This document shows positions 10,011 through 17,008 of a stretch of 64,000 nt of DNA, piece by piece (position 1 is the first letter of the stretch; every line of letters starts with the position of its first letter). Source of the stretch: Bradyrhizobium sediminis (GTDB lineage Bacteria > Pseudomonadota > Alphaproteobacteria > Rhizobiales > Xanthobacteraceae). Location: NCBI RefSeq assembly GCF_018736085.1, contig NZ_CP076134.1:3792501-3856500 (forward strand). The letters are read 5' to 3'. The notes under the pieces were generated by a model. It did no database searches. It saw only the letters and a program-made list of their open reading frames with translations, and was not told where the DNA came from. A program made the position numbers and the translations under genes.

Positions 10011-11411
10011 ATGGCGATTCTTTCTTCACCTTTCCGTTCTTCCACGACGACGGTCCGTCGCGCAGCCGACGCCGCGTTGGCGGCGGCCCAACTGGCCGAA
10101 CTCGAGGCGCGCGACCAGGCCCTGGTTGCGTGTATCGACGCCATGATCGATGGCCGCCTCGACGTGGAGCGACCGGCGGCGAAGGATCCCTTGTCTGACG
10201 CCATCGTCCGGCTGCTGGAACGACTGGCCTCGAGCGCATCCCGCGACCTCGACCGCATCGTCGATCTCAGCATTCAAGGAAGCGAGACCGCGATCTCGAC
10301 CGCCCGCCTGCTCGCGACATCGCGCGAGGTCGACAAGCGCACCCAGTCGCTGGCTGCCGCGAGCGAGGAAATGGTGGCGTCGATCGGTCAGATCCGGACC
10401 ACCGCACAGGCCGCAACGGGCGACGCCGCTGAAATGCGCGCCAGCGCCGAGCGCGGCATGTCGACCGCCGGTTCCGCGTCGACGGCCATGGGCCGCGTCA
10501 GCACCACCGCAAATCTGGCGTCGGAGAAGATCATTGCCTTGAACGAGGCATCCGAGGCGATCGGAACCATCGTGGGTTCGATCGATGCGATCGCCAAACA
10601 GACCAACCTTCTGGCGCTGAATGCAACCATCGAGGCCGCACGGGCCGGCGAGGCAGGCAAAGGCTTTGCCGTCGTGGCGACGGAGGTAAAGAGCCTGTCG
10701 CAGCAGACCAGCCGCGCCACCGTCGATATCCGGACCCGCATCGACCAGCTGCGTGTCGACATCCACACCATTGTCGAGGCGATGTCCGACTGCACGAGAG
10801 CAGCGGAGGAAAGCCGCGATGTCGTGACATCGCTCGGTGACGCGATGGTCGGGGTCAGCAAGCAGGTATCCAGCGTCACGACCGGCATGGACGAAATCGC
10901 CAATATCCTCAATCAGCAGACCGATGCGTCACGCGAAATCGCTCAAGGCGTCTCCTCCATCGCCGCCATGACGCAGCAGAGCGTCGAGCAGGTGGCGGCC
11001 ATTTCCAGCCAGATCGACGTCGTCCACAGCCTGGTGGGAGAGGAGATTCAGAACGTTTCTAGATTTTCGTTCGACAACAAGATTCCCCGTCTCGCCAAGG
11101 CGGACCACGTGATCTGGAAAAAGCGTCTCGCGGACATGGCGGTCGGACGCGTCAAATTGAAACCGGATGAACTGGCGGATCACCATTCCTGCCGTCTCGG
11201 AAAATGGTACTACGGCGACGCCTCAGGCGCCTCGCGAAGCCATCGTGCGTTCGGCCTGCTCGAAAAACCTCACGCGCTGGTCCATCAGCACGGCAAGCAG
11301 GCGGCGAAATTGTTCGCCGCAGGCGATCTTCCGGGCGCGCTGAAGGAAATCCTGGATGTGGAAGCCGCGTCGAAAGACGTCTTGCGGCTTCTGGACGAAC
11401 TGGACAAATAG
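10011..11411 (+). CDS. Soluble methyl-accepting chemotaxis protein with C-terminal CZB domain
   Basis: This 466-residue chemoreceptor lacks a transmembrane segment and is therefore cytoplasmic. After an N-terminal helical region (about 1-110) comes the coiled-coil signalling domain, with the conserved hairpin tip [20 protein letters not shown] and following [17 protein letters not shown]. The C-terminal ~100 residues form a CZB (chemoreceptor zinc-binding) domain. Candidate ligands are His in [11 protein letters not shown], His and Cys in [13 protein letters not shown], and His in [15 protein letters not shown] proteins sense zinc or oxidants such as hypochlorous acid through the zinc-bound Cys. 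ATG at 10011 follows GGGGGC; an in-frame GTG at 9993 is less likely. No CheA or CheW is adjacent, so it is an orphan receptor. It lies between the two copies of the candidate sRNA cassette. Confidence 0.92.
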   Translation: MAILSSPFRSSTTTVRRAADAALAAAQLAELEARDQALVACIDAMIDGRLDVERPAAKDPLSDAIVRLLERLASSASRDLDRIVDLSIQGSETAISTARLLATSREVDKRTQSLAAASEEMVASIGQIRTTAQAATGDAAEMRASAERGMSTAGSASTAMGRVSTTANLASEKIIALNEASEAIGTIVGSIDAIAKQTNLLALNATIEAARAGEAGKGFAVVATEVKSLSQQTSRATVDIRTRIDQLRVDIHTIVEAMSDCTRAAEESRDVVTSLGDAMVGVSKQVSSVTTGMDEIANILNQQTDASREIAQGVSSIAAMTQQSVEQVAAISSQIDVVHSLVGEEIQNVSRFSFDNKIPRLAKADHVIWKKRLADMAVGRVKLKPDELADHHSCRLGKWYYGDASGASRSHRAFGLLEKPHALVHQHGKQAAKLFAAGDLPGALKEILDVEAASKDVLRLLDELDK

Positions 11412-11459
11412 TACGATCCTCGATTTGAGAGAACTACCATCAAGGAAAGTGCGAGCGCG

Positions 11460-11894
11460 GTGGCCGCTCTACTCAAACCAATTCTGGAAGCTTGGCTTCA
11501 TCGAGACGAAACGAAAGCGGCGAAAGCGGCTGGCAGCCTCACGTTCTGGCGCAGCGGAATGCTTAAGCAATTGGAGGCAATTGCCAACGACACGGCCACG
11601 GCGAAGACAATGACCGAGTTGCGAAAGAATTTCGAAGAAACACAAAGCAGCGTGAACGAGACAATGATCCGGCTGAATGAACTCCGTAGCAAGCTTGCCG
11701 GGTCGAAGGTGGCGCGGCAAATCGACCTGATCCTAAATGACTTCCACTATGGGAAAAGCATGATCCGCTCAGAGATTGAAATGATCTTGGAATTCGGGCC
11801 AAACGAGTGCGATCGGGCACGACATGTCTGCAACAACATCAAAACGCTCAATTCGGAACTGGAGAGGCTTCATCGTATGGTCTACGAGAAATGA
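11460..11894 (+). CDS. Hypothetical helical protein
   Basis: I do not recognise this 144-residue protein. It has no signal peptide or membrane helix and is predicted by eye to be mostly helical, with heptad-like stretches (MTELRKNFEETQSSVNETMI, NNIKTLNSELERLHRMVYEK). The only start in frame is GTG at 11460 with AAGGAA about 12 bases upstream, which is weak. Codon use and base composition are distinctly more AT-rich than the chemoreceptor gene 48 bases upstream, suggesting acquired DNA. The next gene follows after 56 bases on the same strand, so the two may be an operon. Confidence 0.6.
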   Translation: MAALLKPILEAWLHRDETKAAKAAGSLTFWRSGMLKQLEAIANDTATAKTMTELRKNFEETQSSVNETMIRLNELRSKLAGSKVARQIDLILNDFHYGKSMIRSEIEMILEFGPNECDRARHVCNNIKTLNSELERLHRMVYEK

Positions 11895-11950
11895 TGCCGC
11901 TCAGAGGCAAATAGAGGCCATTATGGGCCGTTGGACCTTCGAGGTGGATC

Positions 11951-12673
11951 ATGCGCAGACCACGGGAAATGACGGAATCATTGCCGGGCGACGCCTGGGT
12001 AAGGCTTGCTCCGGGTGAGTTCTTCGAGTTTCACGTTGACCGGCCGCTCAACCCGAGCGTTGGAGAGCTTCAGCAATGGCTGCGCCAGATAAGAGGCGGT
12101 GTCCTCTCCACGTCCTTCGGCATTGAAAATGAGCTGACATTGCTCGCCCTGGCAAACATGTTCGGAACGAACGATCATGGAGCGGTGAATCGCGAATATT
12201 ATGAACAGGAGCAAGCTTGGCGCGCTGAGCAGGGGCTGGAAGCTAAGATTGATCGCGTTAAGCCAATCATCCGAAGCCGTCGGGACAAAGAGATCGCCGA
12301 TACCATCATTCATAAACTGGCGGAATACCGCGAGTTGAGGAACCTACTCGCACATTATCCGGGCTGGATCGAACCCGTGAACGACCACGAGACGAAACTT
12401 ACGGTGGGACTACGACTTTTCATTGCAGATCGGGTCCATCAGTGGGAAGTGGATACACCACAGGCAACCCATTGGGCTGAAATGCTGTCGTTCGTGCGCG
12501 TCTCGGTGGAGAACGTTCGACGTGAAATTGTTGGCGCGCCGCCATTGGCGCCGGACGGCTCACCGCCGCCAGCCGAGTCCGTTATCGGAAACGGAAATAC
12601 CAGCCAAGCCGTAACGTTTACGGGACGCAAGGAATTACGCGGAATTGCAGTGACGGCACTTAGGGCGGATTAG
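11951..12673 (+). CDS. Hypothetical protein with HEPN-like RX4H motif
   Basis: This 240-residue soluble protein matches no family I can name. A helical central region contains YRELRNLLAHYPGW, where Arg130 and His135 form an R-x4-H motif on a helix, the hallmark of HEPN nucleases. Upstream helices (IENELTLLALANMFG) resemble the first helices of HEPN-like folds. Many non-nuclease proteins share the RNxLAH pattern, so RNase activity is only a possibility. Start ATG 11951 has GAGGTGG close upstream; ATG 11969 is an alternative. The Gly/Asn/Pro-rich tail looks disordered. Composition is AT-richer than core genes here. It follows a small helical protein gene with 56 bases between them, an arrangement that could be a toxin and partner pair, which is speculation. 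Confidence 0.6.
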   Translation: MRRPREMTESLPGDAWVRLAPGEFFEFHVDRPLNPSVGELQQWLRQIRGGVLSTSFGIENELTLLALANMFGTNDHGAVNREYYEQEQAWRAEQGLEAKIDRVKPIIRSRRDKEIADTIIHKLAEYRELRNLLAHYPGWIEPVNDHETKLTVGLRLFIADRVHQWEVDTPQATHWAEMLSFVRVSVENVRREIVGAPPLAPDGSPPPAESVIGNGNTSQAVTFTGRKELRGIAVTALRAD

Positions 12674-12734
12674 AGCCAAAGGCGCAATCCGCCGCCCAGC
12701 TAACGCCAACGTTGCTTGTGCTATCCTGCGCCGC

Positions 12735-12850
12735 TTGTCGAACTATCTTCGCGCGTTTGTTCCGGGCGGGTGCTCGTTCTTCACGATCGACCTTTTGGAA
12801 CGGCGAAAAAGCCTGCTCGTCGATCGCATCGCTATCTTGCGTAAGGTGCT
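12735..12850 (+). pseudogene. Remnant of a REP-associated tyrosine transposase (RAYT)
   Basis: The frame beginning at 12735 reads NYLRAFVPGGCSFFTIDLLE followed by RRKSLLVDRIAILRKVL. This is the characteristic N-terminus of TnpA-REP (Y1_Tnp/IS200-like) transposases, which bind and mobilise REP palindromes. After about 39 residues the resemblance stops and the frame runs into unrelated sequence with a stop at 12942-12944. The HUH and catalytic Tyr motifs are absent. It sits in the 525-base gap 12674-13198, where I see no other gene. Confidence 0.6.
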
Positions 12851-13198
12851 TGCCATGTGCATTGGGGCTGTCGCTGGCGCGGCGGATCACGCCTTCGGCT
12901 CCAATCCGCCCTACGGGCTGGCCGGGATGCGACAGGTCAACTAGTGCACGGTCACCGTAATTCCTCTTCGGTGAAGTGCTCGCGTACCTGAGGGCGGTTA
13001 GCATGGGTCGCCCGGCTCCGGGGCGTTCCTCTTACTAAGCTATTCCCTGGGCTGCCACGGATGTGGCTAAAAGGACAGTAACCAAAATATCGCACTGAAA
13101 GATGTCACACTCCCCGGAAATCGCTTGCTTTTAAGGGGTTTGCGCTTGGGACGCTATTCCGACTTGCCGGAAGTCATGCCTTATTGGGGGGCGAAAGC

Positions 13199-13816
13199 AT
13201 GGCGAGTGAAGGGGACACGCTGGCTTTCAGGCAGGCGCTGATGAAGCTAGCTTTCGAAACAGATGACGAAAAGTCTAGATGGCCGTGGGTCGCCCTTGCT
13301 GTGGTGATCGCGTTCGTCGTTGCTGCTTGGATTTCCTTCCCTAACGAAATCATTTCGTTCCTGAAGGAAGGCAAGGAATTGCTTGCCAGTAAGGAAGGCA
13401 GCGGCAAGCCTGGGCAAGAGAGCAAGAACAGCATGTGTAACGGGTTTATCGTTGTGAACTGCTCCGCTGAGCCAAAAATTGTTCAAGGCAACCCGCCGGA
13501 AAAAACTGCGCAGGCTCCTCTGGAGGCGGAAAACAAGATTGCGCCGCCGTTGCAGTACGCGCCTGTGGTCGCTCAAAGCCAGCCAGGTCGATCATCTCCG
13601 CAACCTTCCAAGGTCAGGAAGCCCGAGGCGAAGAACGCACTGGCAGAGTCTGATGCCCCTTTGTATCGCTATATTGGCCCAAAAGATGATCTGACATTGC
13701 TCGGAATTGATCGCTTCAAGCCTTCGGTAAACTTATGCGCGTTGAAGAAACATGTGACTTGCTACATGCCGCCCGGCTTCGGCAGGGAGTCAATCGTGCG
13801 GGAGCAGGAGGACTAA
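13199..13816 (+). CDS. Hypothetical single-pass membrane protein
   Basis: This 205-residue protein has no recognised family. A cytoplasmic N-terminus of about 27 residues (TLAFRQALMKLAFETDDEKS) precedes a transmembrane helix (PWVALAVVIAFVVAAWISF). A periplasmic part follows with four Cys (MCNGFIVVNCSAE and LCALKKHVTCYMPPGFGRES), which may form two disulfides. A Pro/Gln-rich linker separates the Cys pairs. ATG 13199 is preferred because GGGGGGCGAAAGC precedes it. Base composition is AT-richer than the flanking core genes, in line with an accessory block spanning 11.4-14.6 kb. Predicted topology is N-in, C-out. Confidence 0.65.
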   Translation: MASEGDTLAFRQALMKLAFETDDEKSRWPWVALAVVIAFVVAAWISFPNEIISFLKEGKELLASKEGSGKPGQESKNSMCNGFIVVNCSAEPKIVQGNPPEKTAQAPLEAENKIAPPLQYAPVVAQSQPGRSSPQPSKVRKPEAKNALAESDAPLYRYIGPKDDLTLLGIDRFKPSVNLCALKKHVTCYMPPGFGRESIVREQED

Positions 13817-14115
13817 CTTCCCTTTTGATGTCGTCACTGTAGCACTCGTCTCTCAATCCTAGCACTTCGGTGACAGTGCACTTTATTTGCCTTTCCCCAG
13901 CGAGCTTCCACGCTGGAATTTCGGGAATTTCGGTGACCGTGCAGTCCAGTACACTCAATTTCGATTCGACCAGTCAATTGAACGCGCTGTCACCGTATTC
14001 CAATCGAAGGAAGCACAAAGCGCCGGTTCTTCTCGGTGCTGCATCAGGGGGCGATTAAATCGCCGGTGGATGCGGTGAGAGCAGCTGTTGTGGCAGAGCA
14101 ACGACGGGAGCTAGG
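13817..14115. other. Non-coding spacer in accessory block
   Basis: About 300 bases without a credible gene. Short repeats of CGGTGAC-like sequence occur (TTCGGTGACAGTGCA near 13865 and TTCGGTGACCGTGCA near 13928, about 64 bases apart), an imperfect direct repeat that could be a regulatory site or an insertion trace. Confidence 0.4.
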
Positions 14116-14577
14116 ATGACGATGCTAGTCAATGCATATTATTGGTCGCAAATCGCTCTAGCTATTATAGCGGCTGTGGCCGCAATTGCCGCTTACGTGC
14201 AGATTCAGACGTTCAAGCGATTTGAATTAATGAAGATGTTAGAAACGCCTCATGTAAAGGCGGCGCGCCAAGCCCTCTTTCTGGCAAGTCGAAAGCATCC
14301 AGGCGAGAAATGGTGGAACACGGACGATCCAGCATTCGATAAAGAGTTAGAGCAAGCGGCGGCGACCATAGCCGGCTCATTTGACATAGTCGGAATAGTT
14401 GCCAAAGGCGCCAATCGTCGATTCTTCCGAAGCCATTGGGGCCATAGCATTCGCTGGACCCATAAGGCTTTGGAAGGGTTTCTGATGGACCGCCGAACCC
14501 AGGCCGGGGGAAATCCAGGAGCCTTTTCAGGGTTTGAAGGACTGTATGCGGAAGCCACCCGTCTCCGCCCAAATTAG
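14116..14577 (+). CDS. Hypothetical membrane-anchored protein, DUF4760-like
   Basis: This 153-residue protein starts with a hydrophobic helix (YYWSQIALAIIAAVAAIAAY). A soluble helical domain follows, carrying MLETPHVKAARQALF, a GEKWWNTDDPAFDKELEQAA segment and IAGSFDIVGIVAKGANRRFF. The order of helix, short linker, then a domain with Asp/Trp-rich and FDIVG-like motifs resembles DUF4760-type proteins, whose function is unknown, but I am not certain. GGGAGCTAGG precedes ATG 14116. It closes the AT-richer accessory block and its stop lies 25 bases before the second candidate sRNA promoter. Confidence 0.6.
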   Translation: MTMLVNAYYWSQIALAIIAAVAAIAAYVQIQTFKRFELMKMLETPHVKAARQALFLASRKHPGEKWWNTDDPAFDKELEQAAATIAGSFDIVGIVAKGANRRFFRSHWGHSIRWTHKALEGFLMDRRTQAGGNPGAFSGFEGLYAEATRLRPN

Positions 14578-14602
14578 GACACTACCCCCCCAGCCACGAG
14601 AA

Positions 14603-14631
14603 TTGAAAGTTCTCGAATTCCGGTGTGGTAT
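14603..14631 (+). promoter_or_regulatory. Sigma70-type promoter of candidate sRNA copy B
   Basis: The -35 box TTGAAA (14603-14608) and -10 box TGGTAT (14626-14631) are 17 bases apart and match copy A box for box. Start of transcription is expected near 14638. Confidence 0.6.
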
Positions 14632-14637
14632 TTTTTC

Positions 14638-14692
14638 CAACAATCTCTGCACTACGAATCCAAACGCCGCCCAATTCCGGGCGGCGTTTCTT
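14638..14692 (+). ncRNA. Candidate small RNA, copy B
   Basis: This is the second copy of the short transcript described at 9776-9832. The body (CAACAATCTCTGCACTACGA continuing into ATCCAAACG) differs from copy A at only a few positions, and the conserved core CTCTGCACTACGAATC is unchanged. It ends in the same terminator stem. Two copies in the same orientation about 4.9 kb apart, each with its own promoter, suggest paralogous sRNA genes produced by duplication or by insertion of the accessory block. Confidence 0.6.
14665..14692 (+). terminator. Rho-independent terminator of sRNA copy B
   Basis: An 8-bp stem CGCCGCCC / GGGCGGCG (14665-14672 and 14679-14686) has loop AATTCC and is followed by TTTCTT. 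The stem is identical to that of copy A; only the loop differs. Confidence 0.85.
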
Positions 14693-14779
14693 GTTCGGCA
14701 GTTCGCCGCCTCCTGGCCGATTTGCGAAAATCGCCAACTGCTTCGCCGCGCGCGCATGCGAAATCTCACGACCGAGTGC

Positions 14780-15270
14780 GACAAATCAACCCGACGGGCA
14801 AGATTCCGCTTAACCCGTCGGGCAAATCATCACTATAGCTCCGCGCGTCTCACCCGATGAGAGGGGCGGATCGCGATCGTCACGAACGCGCGGTGGGATG
14901 CGGTGGACGCGGAAGTTGCGACTGACGAGCGCAACTCGAGCGGACGGTGAAGACGTGTGGTCCTGACGCCCCGACGCTGGTGTCAAGTTCGCGGGAAGCA
15001 AAACTTCCCGCGGATGACGGTGGCAAGAAAGCCCGGTCACCGGGGAGAGCTCGGAGTAAGCCGTAAAACCATTGCGCAGGGAAGGCCGGATTGCCTCCGC
15101 TGAACCTATATGCTCGTGTGCGTTTTTCCCAATAACAATTGCACACGGAACCGCGGGTGCAGCGCGCACCCGGTCTTCCCTGCGCCCTCTTCCTTCAGAG
15201 GGTGGCCATCGACGCAAAGCTCGGACGCATCGCGCCGCGACAATGCGGACGCACGCCCTGTCGCTGTTTG
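14780..15270. repeat. Dispersed non-coding repeat often misread as short genes
   Basis: This 0.5-kb stretch carries sequence whose minus-strand translation (AGKTGCALHPRFRVQLLLG, YRFSGGNPAFPAQWFYGLL, LDTSVGASGPHVFTVRS) is familiar from many small hypothetical proteins annotated in Bradyrhizobium and related genomes. The pieces lie in several frames with no ribosome binding sites, so I regard it as a multi-copy non-coding repeat. It begins with an inverted pair CCCGACGGG / CCCGTCGGG (about 14790 and 14813). No real gene is supported between 14694 and 15485. Recognition is from memory. Confidence 0.65.
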
Positions 15271-15292
15271 ACAATTGAATCGGAACTCACCC

Positions 15293-15440
15293 GCGTCGTC
15301 CCGGACAAGTGAGCGCAAGCGAACGCCGATCCGGGACCCATACGCCGCGGCTTCGCGGTGAAGCTCCGGTGTGAGACGGCATCTTCAACATCATTCGCCG
15401 GTGGCTATGGGTCCCTTGCTTTCGCAGGGACGACGCGGAA
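15293..15440. repeat. Inverted-repeat dispersed element
   Basis: The left end CGTCGTCCCGGACAAG...GGGACCCATACGCC pairs with the right end GGCTATGGGTCCCTTGC...GCAGGGACGACG, giving a palindromic element of about 145 bp with a central GCCGCGGCTTCGCGG stem. This is another Bradyrhizobium-type repeat. It lies directly downstream of the M20 peptidase gene and may serve as its terminator. Confidence 0.7.
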
Positions 15441-15485
15441 AGATCGCGGTGCCACAGCGAAGCTCACCCATCCTGCACGGCTGCT

Positions 15486-16889
15486 TTACCGCGGCGCGTC
15501 CGCCAACGCCGCGAGAATCCGCGCCCACGAACGGATGCCCTTGTGGAAGCTCTTGAGGTCGTATTTCTCGTTCGGCGAATGGATGTTGTCGTCGTCGAGG
15601 CCGAAGCCGACCAGCACCGTGTCGAGACCGAGCGTGCGCTTGAAATCCGCGACGATCGGGATCGACGCGCCCGAACCGATCAAGAGCGCTTCCTTGCCCC
15701 ACTCGTCGGTCAATGCGCGCTTGGCGGCGGCCAGCGGCTTCATGTTCCAGTCGAGCGCGATCGCCGGCGCATTGGAATGGTCGATGAATTCCGCCTTGCA
15801 GTCGCCCGGCAGCCGCGCGGCCACGTAATCGCGGAACGCCTGGCGTATCCTGTCGGGCTGTTGCCCCTCCACCAGCCGGAAGGAAACCTTGGCGGAGGCT
15901 TCCGCCGCAATCACCGTCTTCGAACCCTCCCCCGTGTAGCCGCCGATGATGCCGTTGATGTCGCAGGTCGGGCGCGACGAGACCTGTTCGATCAGCAGGC
16001 GATCCTTCTCGCCGGCGGGAATCGAAAGACCGATCGGCTTGAGGAAGGAATCCGGCGTCAGGTTCAGATTCTTCCATTGCGCCAGAATGTCCGGCGGCAG
16101 GTCCTTCACGCCGTCGTAGAAGCCGGGGATGGTGATGCGGCCATTGTCGTCATGCAGGCCGCCGAGAATGCGCGTGAGCACCCGGATCGGATTTTGCGCG
16201 CCGCCGCCGAAGATGCCGGAATGCAAATCGCGATTGGCGGCCTTGATCCGCACCTCGTCGTAGACGAGTCCGCGCAGCGACGTGGTGATCGCCGGCGTAT
16301 TCGGATCCCACATGCCGGTGTCGCACACCAGTGCGAAGTCGGCCTCGAGGTCCGCCTTGTTCTGCTCAAGAAACGGCACGAAATTCTTCGATCCGATTTC
16401 CTCTTCGCCCTCGATGACGATGGTGATGTCGACCGGCAGCGCACCCGTCACCGACTTCCAGGCCCGGCAGGCTTCGATGAAGGTCATCAACTGCCCCTTG
16501 TCGTCCTCCGCGCCGCGCGCGACGATGATCTTGCGCCCGTCGGCATGGTCGGTAACCACGGGCTCGAACGGCGGACGATGCCAGAGATTGAGCGGATCGA
16601 CCGGTTGTACGTCGTAGTGGCCGTAGAACAGCACATGCGGCCGTCCCTTGCCGCCATTGGCTTTGGCGACGATGGCGGGGTGACCGGCGGTCGGCCTGAC
16701 CTCGGTCGCAAAACCGAGCGTCGCGATATCCCTGGCGAGGTGATCGGCGGCCGCCTTGCAGTCTCCGGCATGGGCGGGATCGGCCGAGATCGACTTGATC
16801 CGCAGCAGGGCAAACAGCCGCTCGAGGCTGTTGTCGAAATCGGCATCGATGCGATCAAGGACCGGTTGAAGTTGCGCCGCGTTGGACAT
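15486..16889 (-). CDS. M20-family metallodipeptidase
   Basis: This 467-residue cytoplasmic zinc peptidase of the M20A/dipeptidase type probably cleaves dipeptides or acylated amino acids. Metal-site residues are visible in order: His91 and Asp93 in FYGHYDVQPVDP, bridging Asp near 129 in ARGAEDDKGQ, Glu163/164 in IEGEEEIGS, Asp in ALVCDTGMWDPN and the late His in DDDNIHSPNEKY. The dimerisation (lid) domain spans about residues 210-375, with the conserved RDLHSGIFGG. Length is usual for the family. The gene is monocistronic; two short palindromes separate it from the upstream GT87-like gene on the same strand. Confidence 0.94.
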   Translation of the reverse strand: MSNAAQLQPVLDRIDADFDNSLERLFALLRIKSISADPAHAGDCKAAADHLARDIATLGFATEVRPTAGHPAIVAKANGGKGRPHVLFYGHYDVQPVDPLNLWHRPPFEPVVTDHADGRKIIVARGAEDDKGQLMTFIEACRAWKSVTGALPVDITIVIEGEEEIGSKNFVPFLEQNKADLEADFALVCDTGMWDPNTPAITTSLRGLVYDEVRIKAANRDLHSGIFGGGAQNPIRVLTRILGGLHDDNGRITIPGFYDGVKDLPPDILAQWKNLNLTPDSFLKPIGLSIPAGEKDRLLIEQVSSRPTCDINGIIGGYTGEGSKTVIAAEASAKVSFRLVEGQQPDRIRQAFRDYVAARLPGDCKAEFIDHSNAPAIALDWNMKPLAAAKRALTDEWGKEALLIGSGASIPIVADFKRTLGLDTVLVGFGLDDDNIHSPNEKYDLKSFHKGIRSWARILAALADAPR

Positions 16890-16910
16890 TGCGATCTTTC
16901 CCTGGGTTAC

Positions 16911-16957
16911 GGCATGATCCCGAAAAGTGGAAACCGGTTTTCGGAAAGGATCATGCC
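16911..16957. repeat. 47-bp palindrome (GGCATGATCC type)
   Basis: The segment begins GGCATGATCCCGAAAAGTGG and ends CCGGTTTTCGGAAAGGATCATGCC with the centre at AAACCGGTTT. It is an almost perfect inverted repeat of a kind scattered through rhizobial intergenic regions. It lies in the upstream region of the M20 peptidase gene. Confidence 0.8.
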
Positions 16958-16977
16958 CGACTAAGAAGGTAAGCGAC

Positions 16978-17008
16978 GGGTCTGATTCAGCGAAGCTGGA
17001 TCAGACCC
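16978..17008. repeat. 31-bp palindrome (GGGTCTGATTCAGC type)
   Basis: GGGTCTGATTCAGC and GCTGGATCAGACCC pair around a GAA loop with one mismatch each side. It abuts the stop codon of the GT87-like gene and could act as its terminator stem. It is a common rhizobial palindrome as far as I recall. Confidence 0.75.

Noticed and set aside
9742..14692. The two sRNA cassettes as attachment sites of an integrative element
   Set aside because: No integrase gene lies between them and the repeats include promoter and terminator rather than a tRNA end; retained only as a candidate sRNA pair.
14880..15146. 88-residue minus-strand frame
   Set aside because: Belongs to a dispersed non-coding repeat; no ribosome binding site and the similar peptide continues in other frames.
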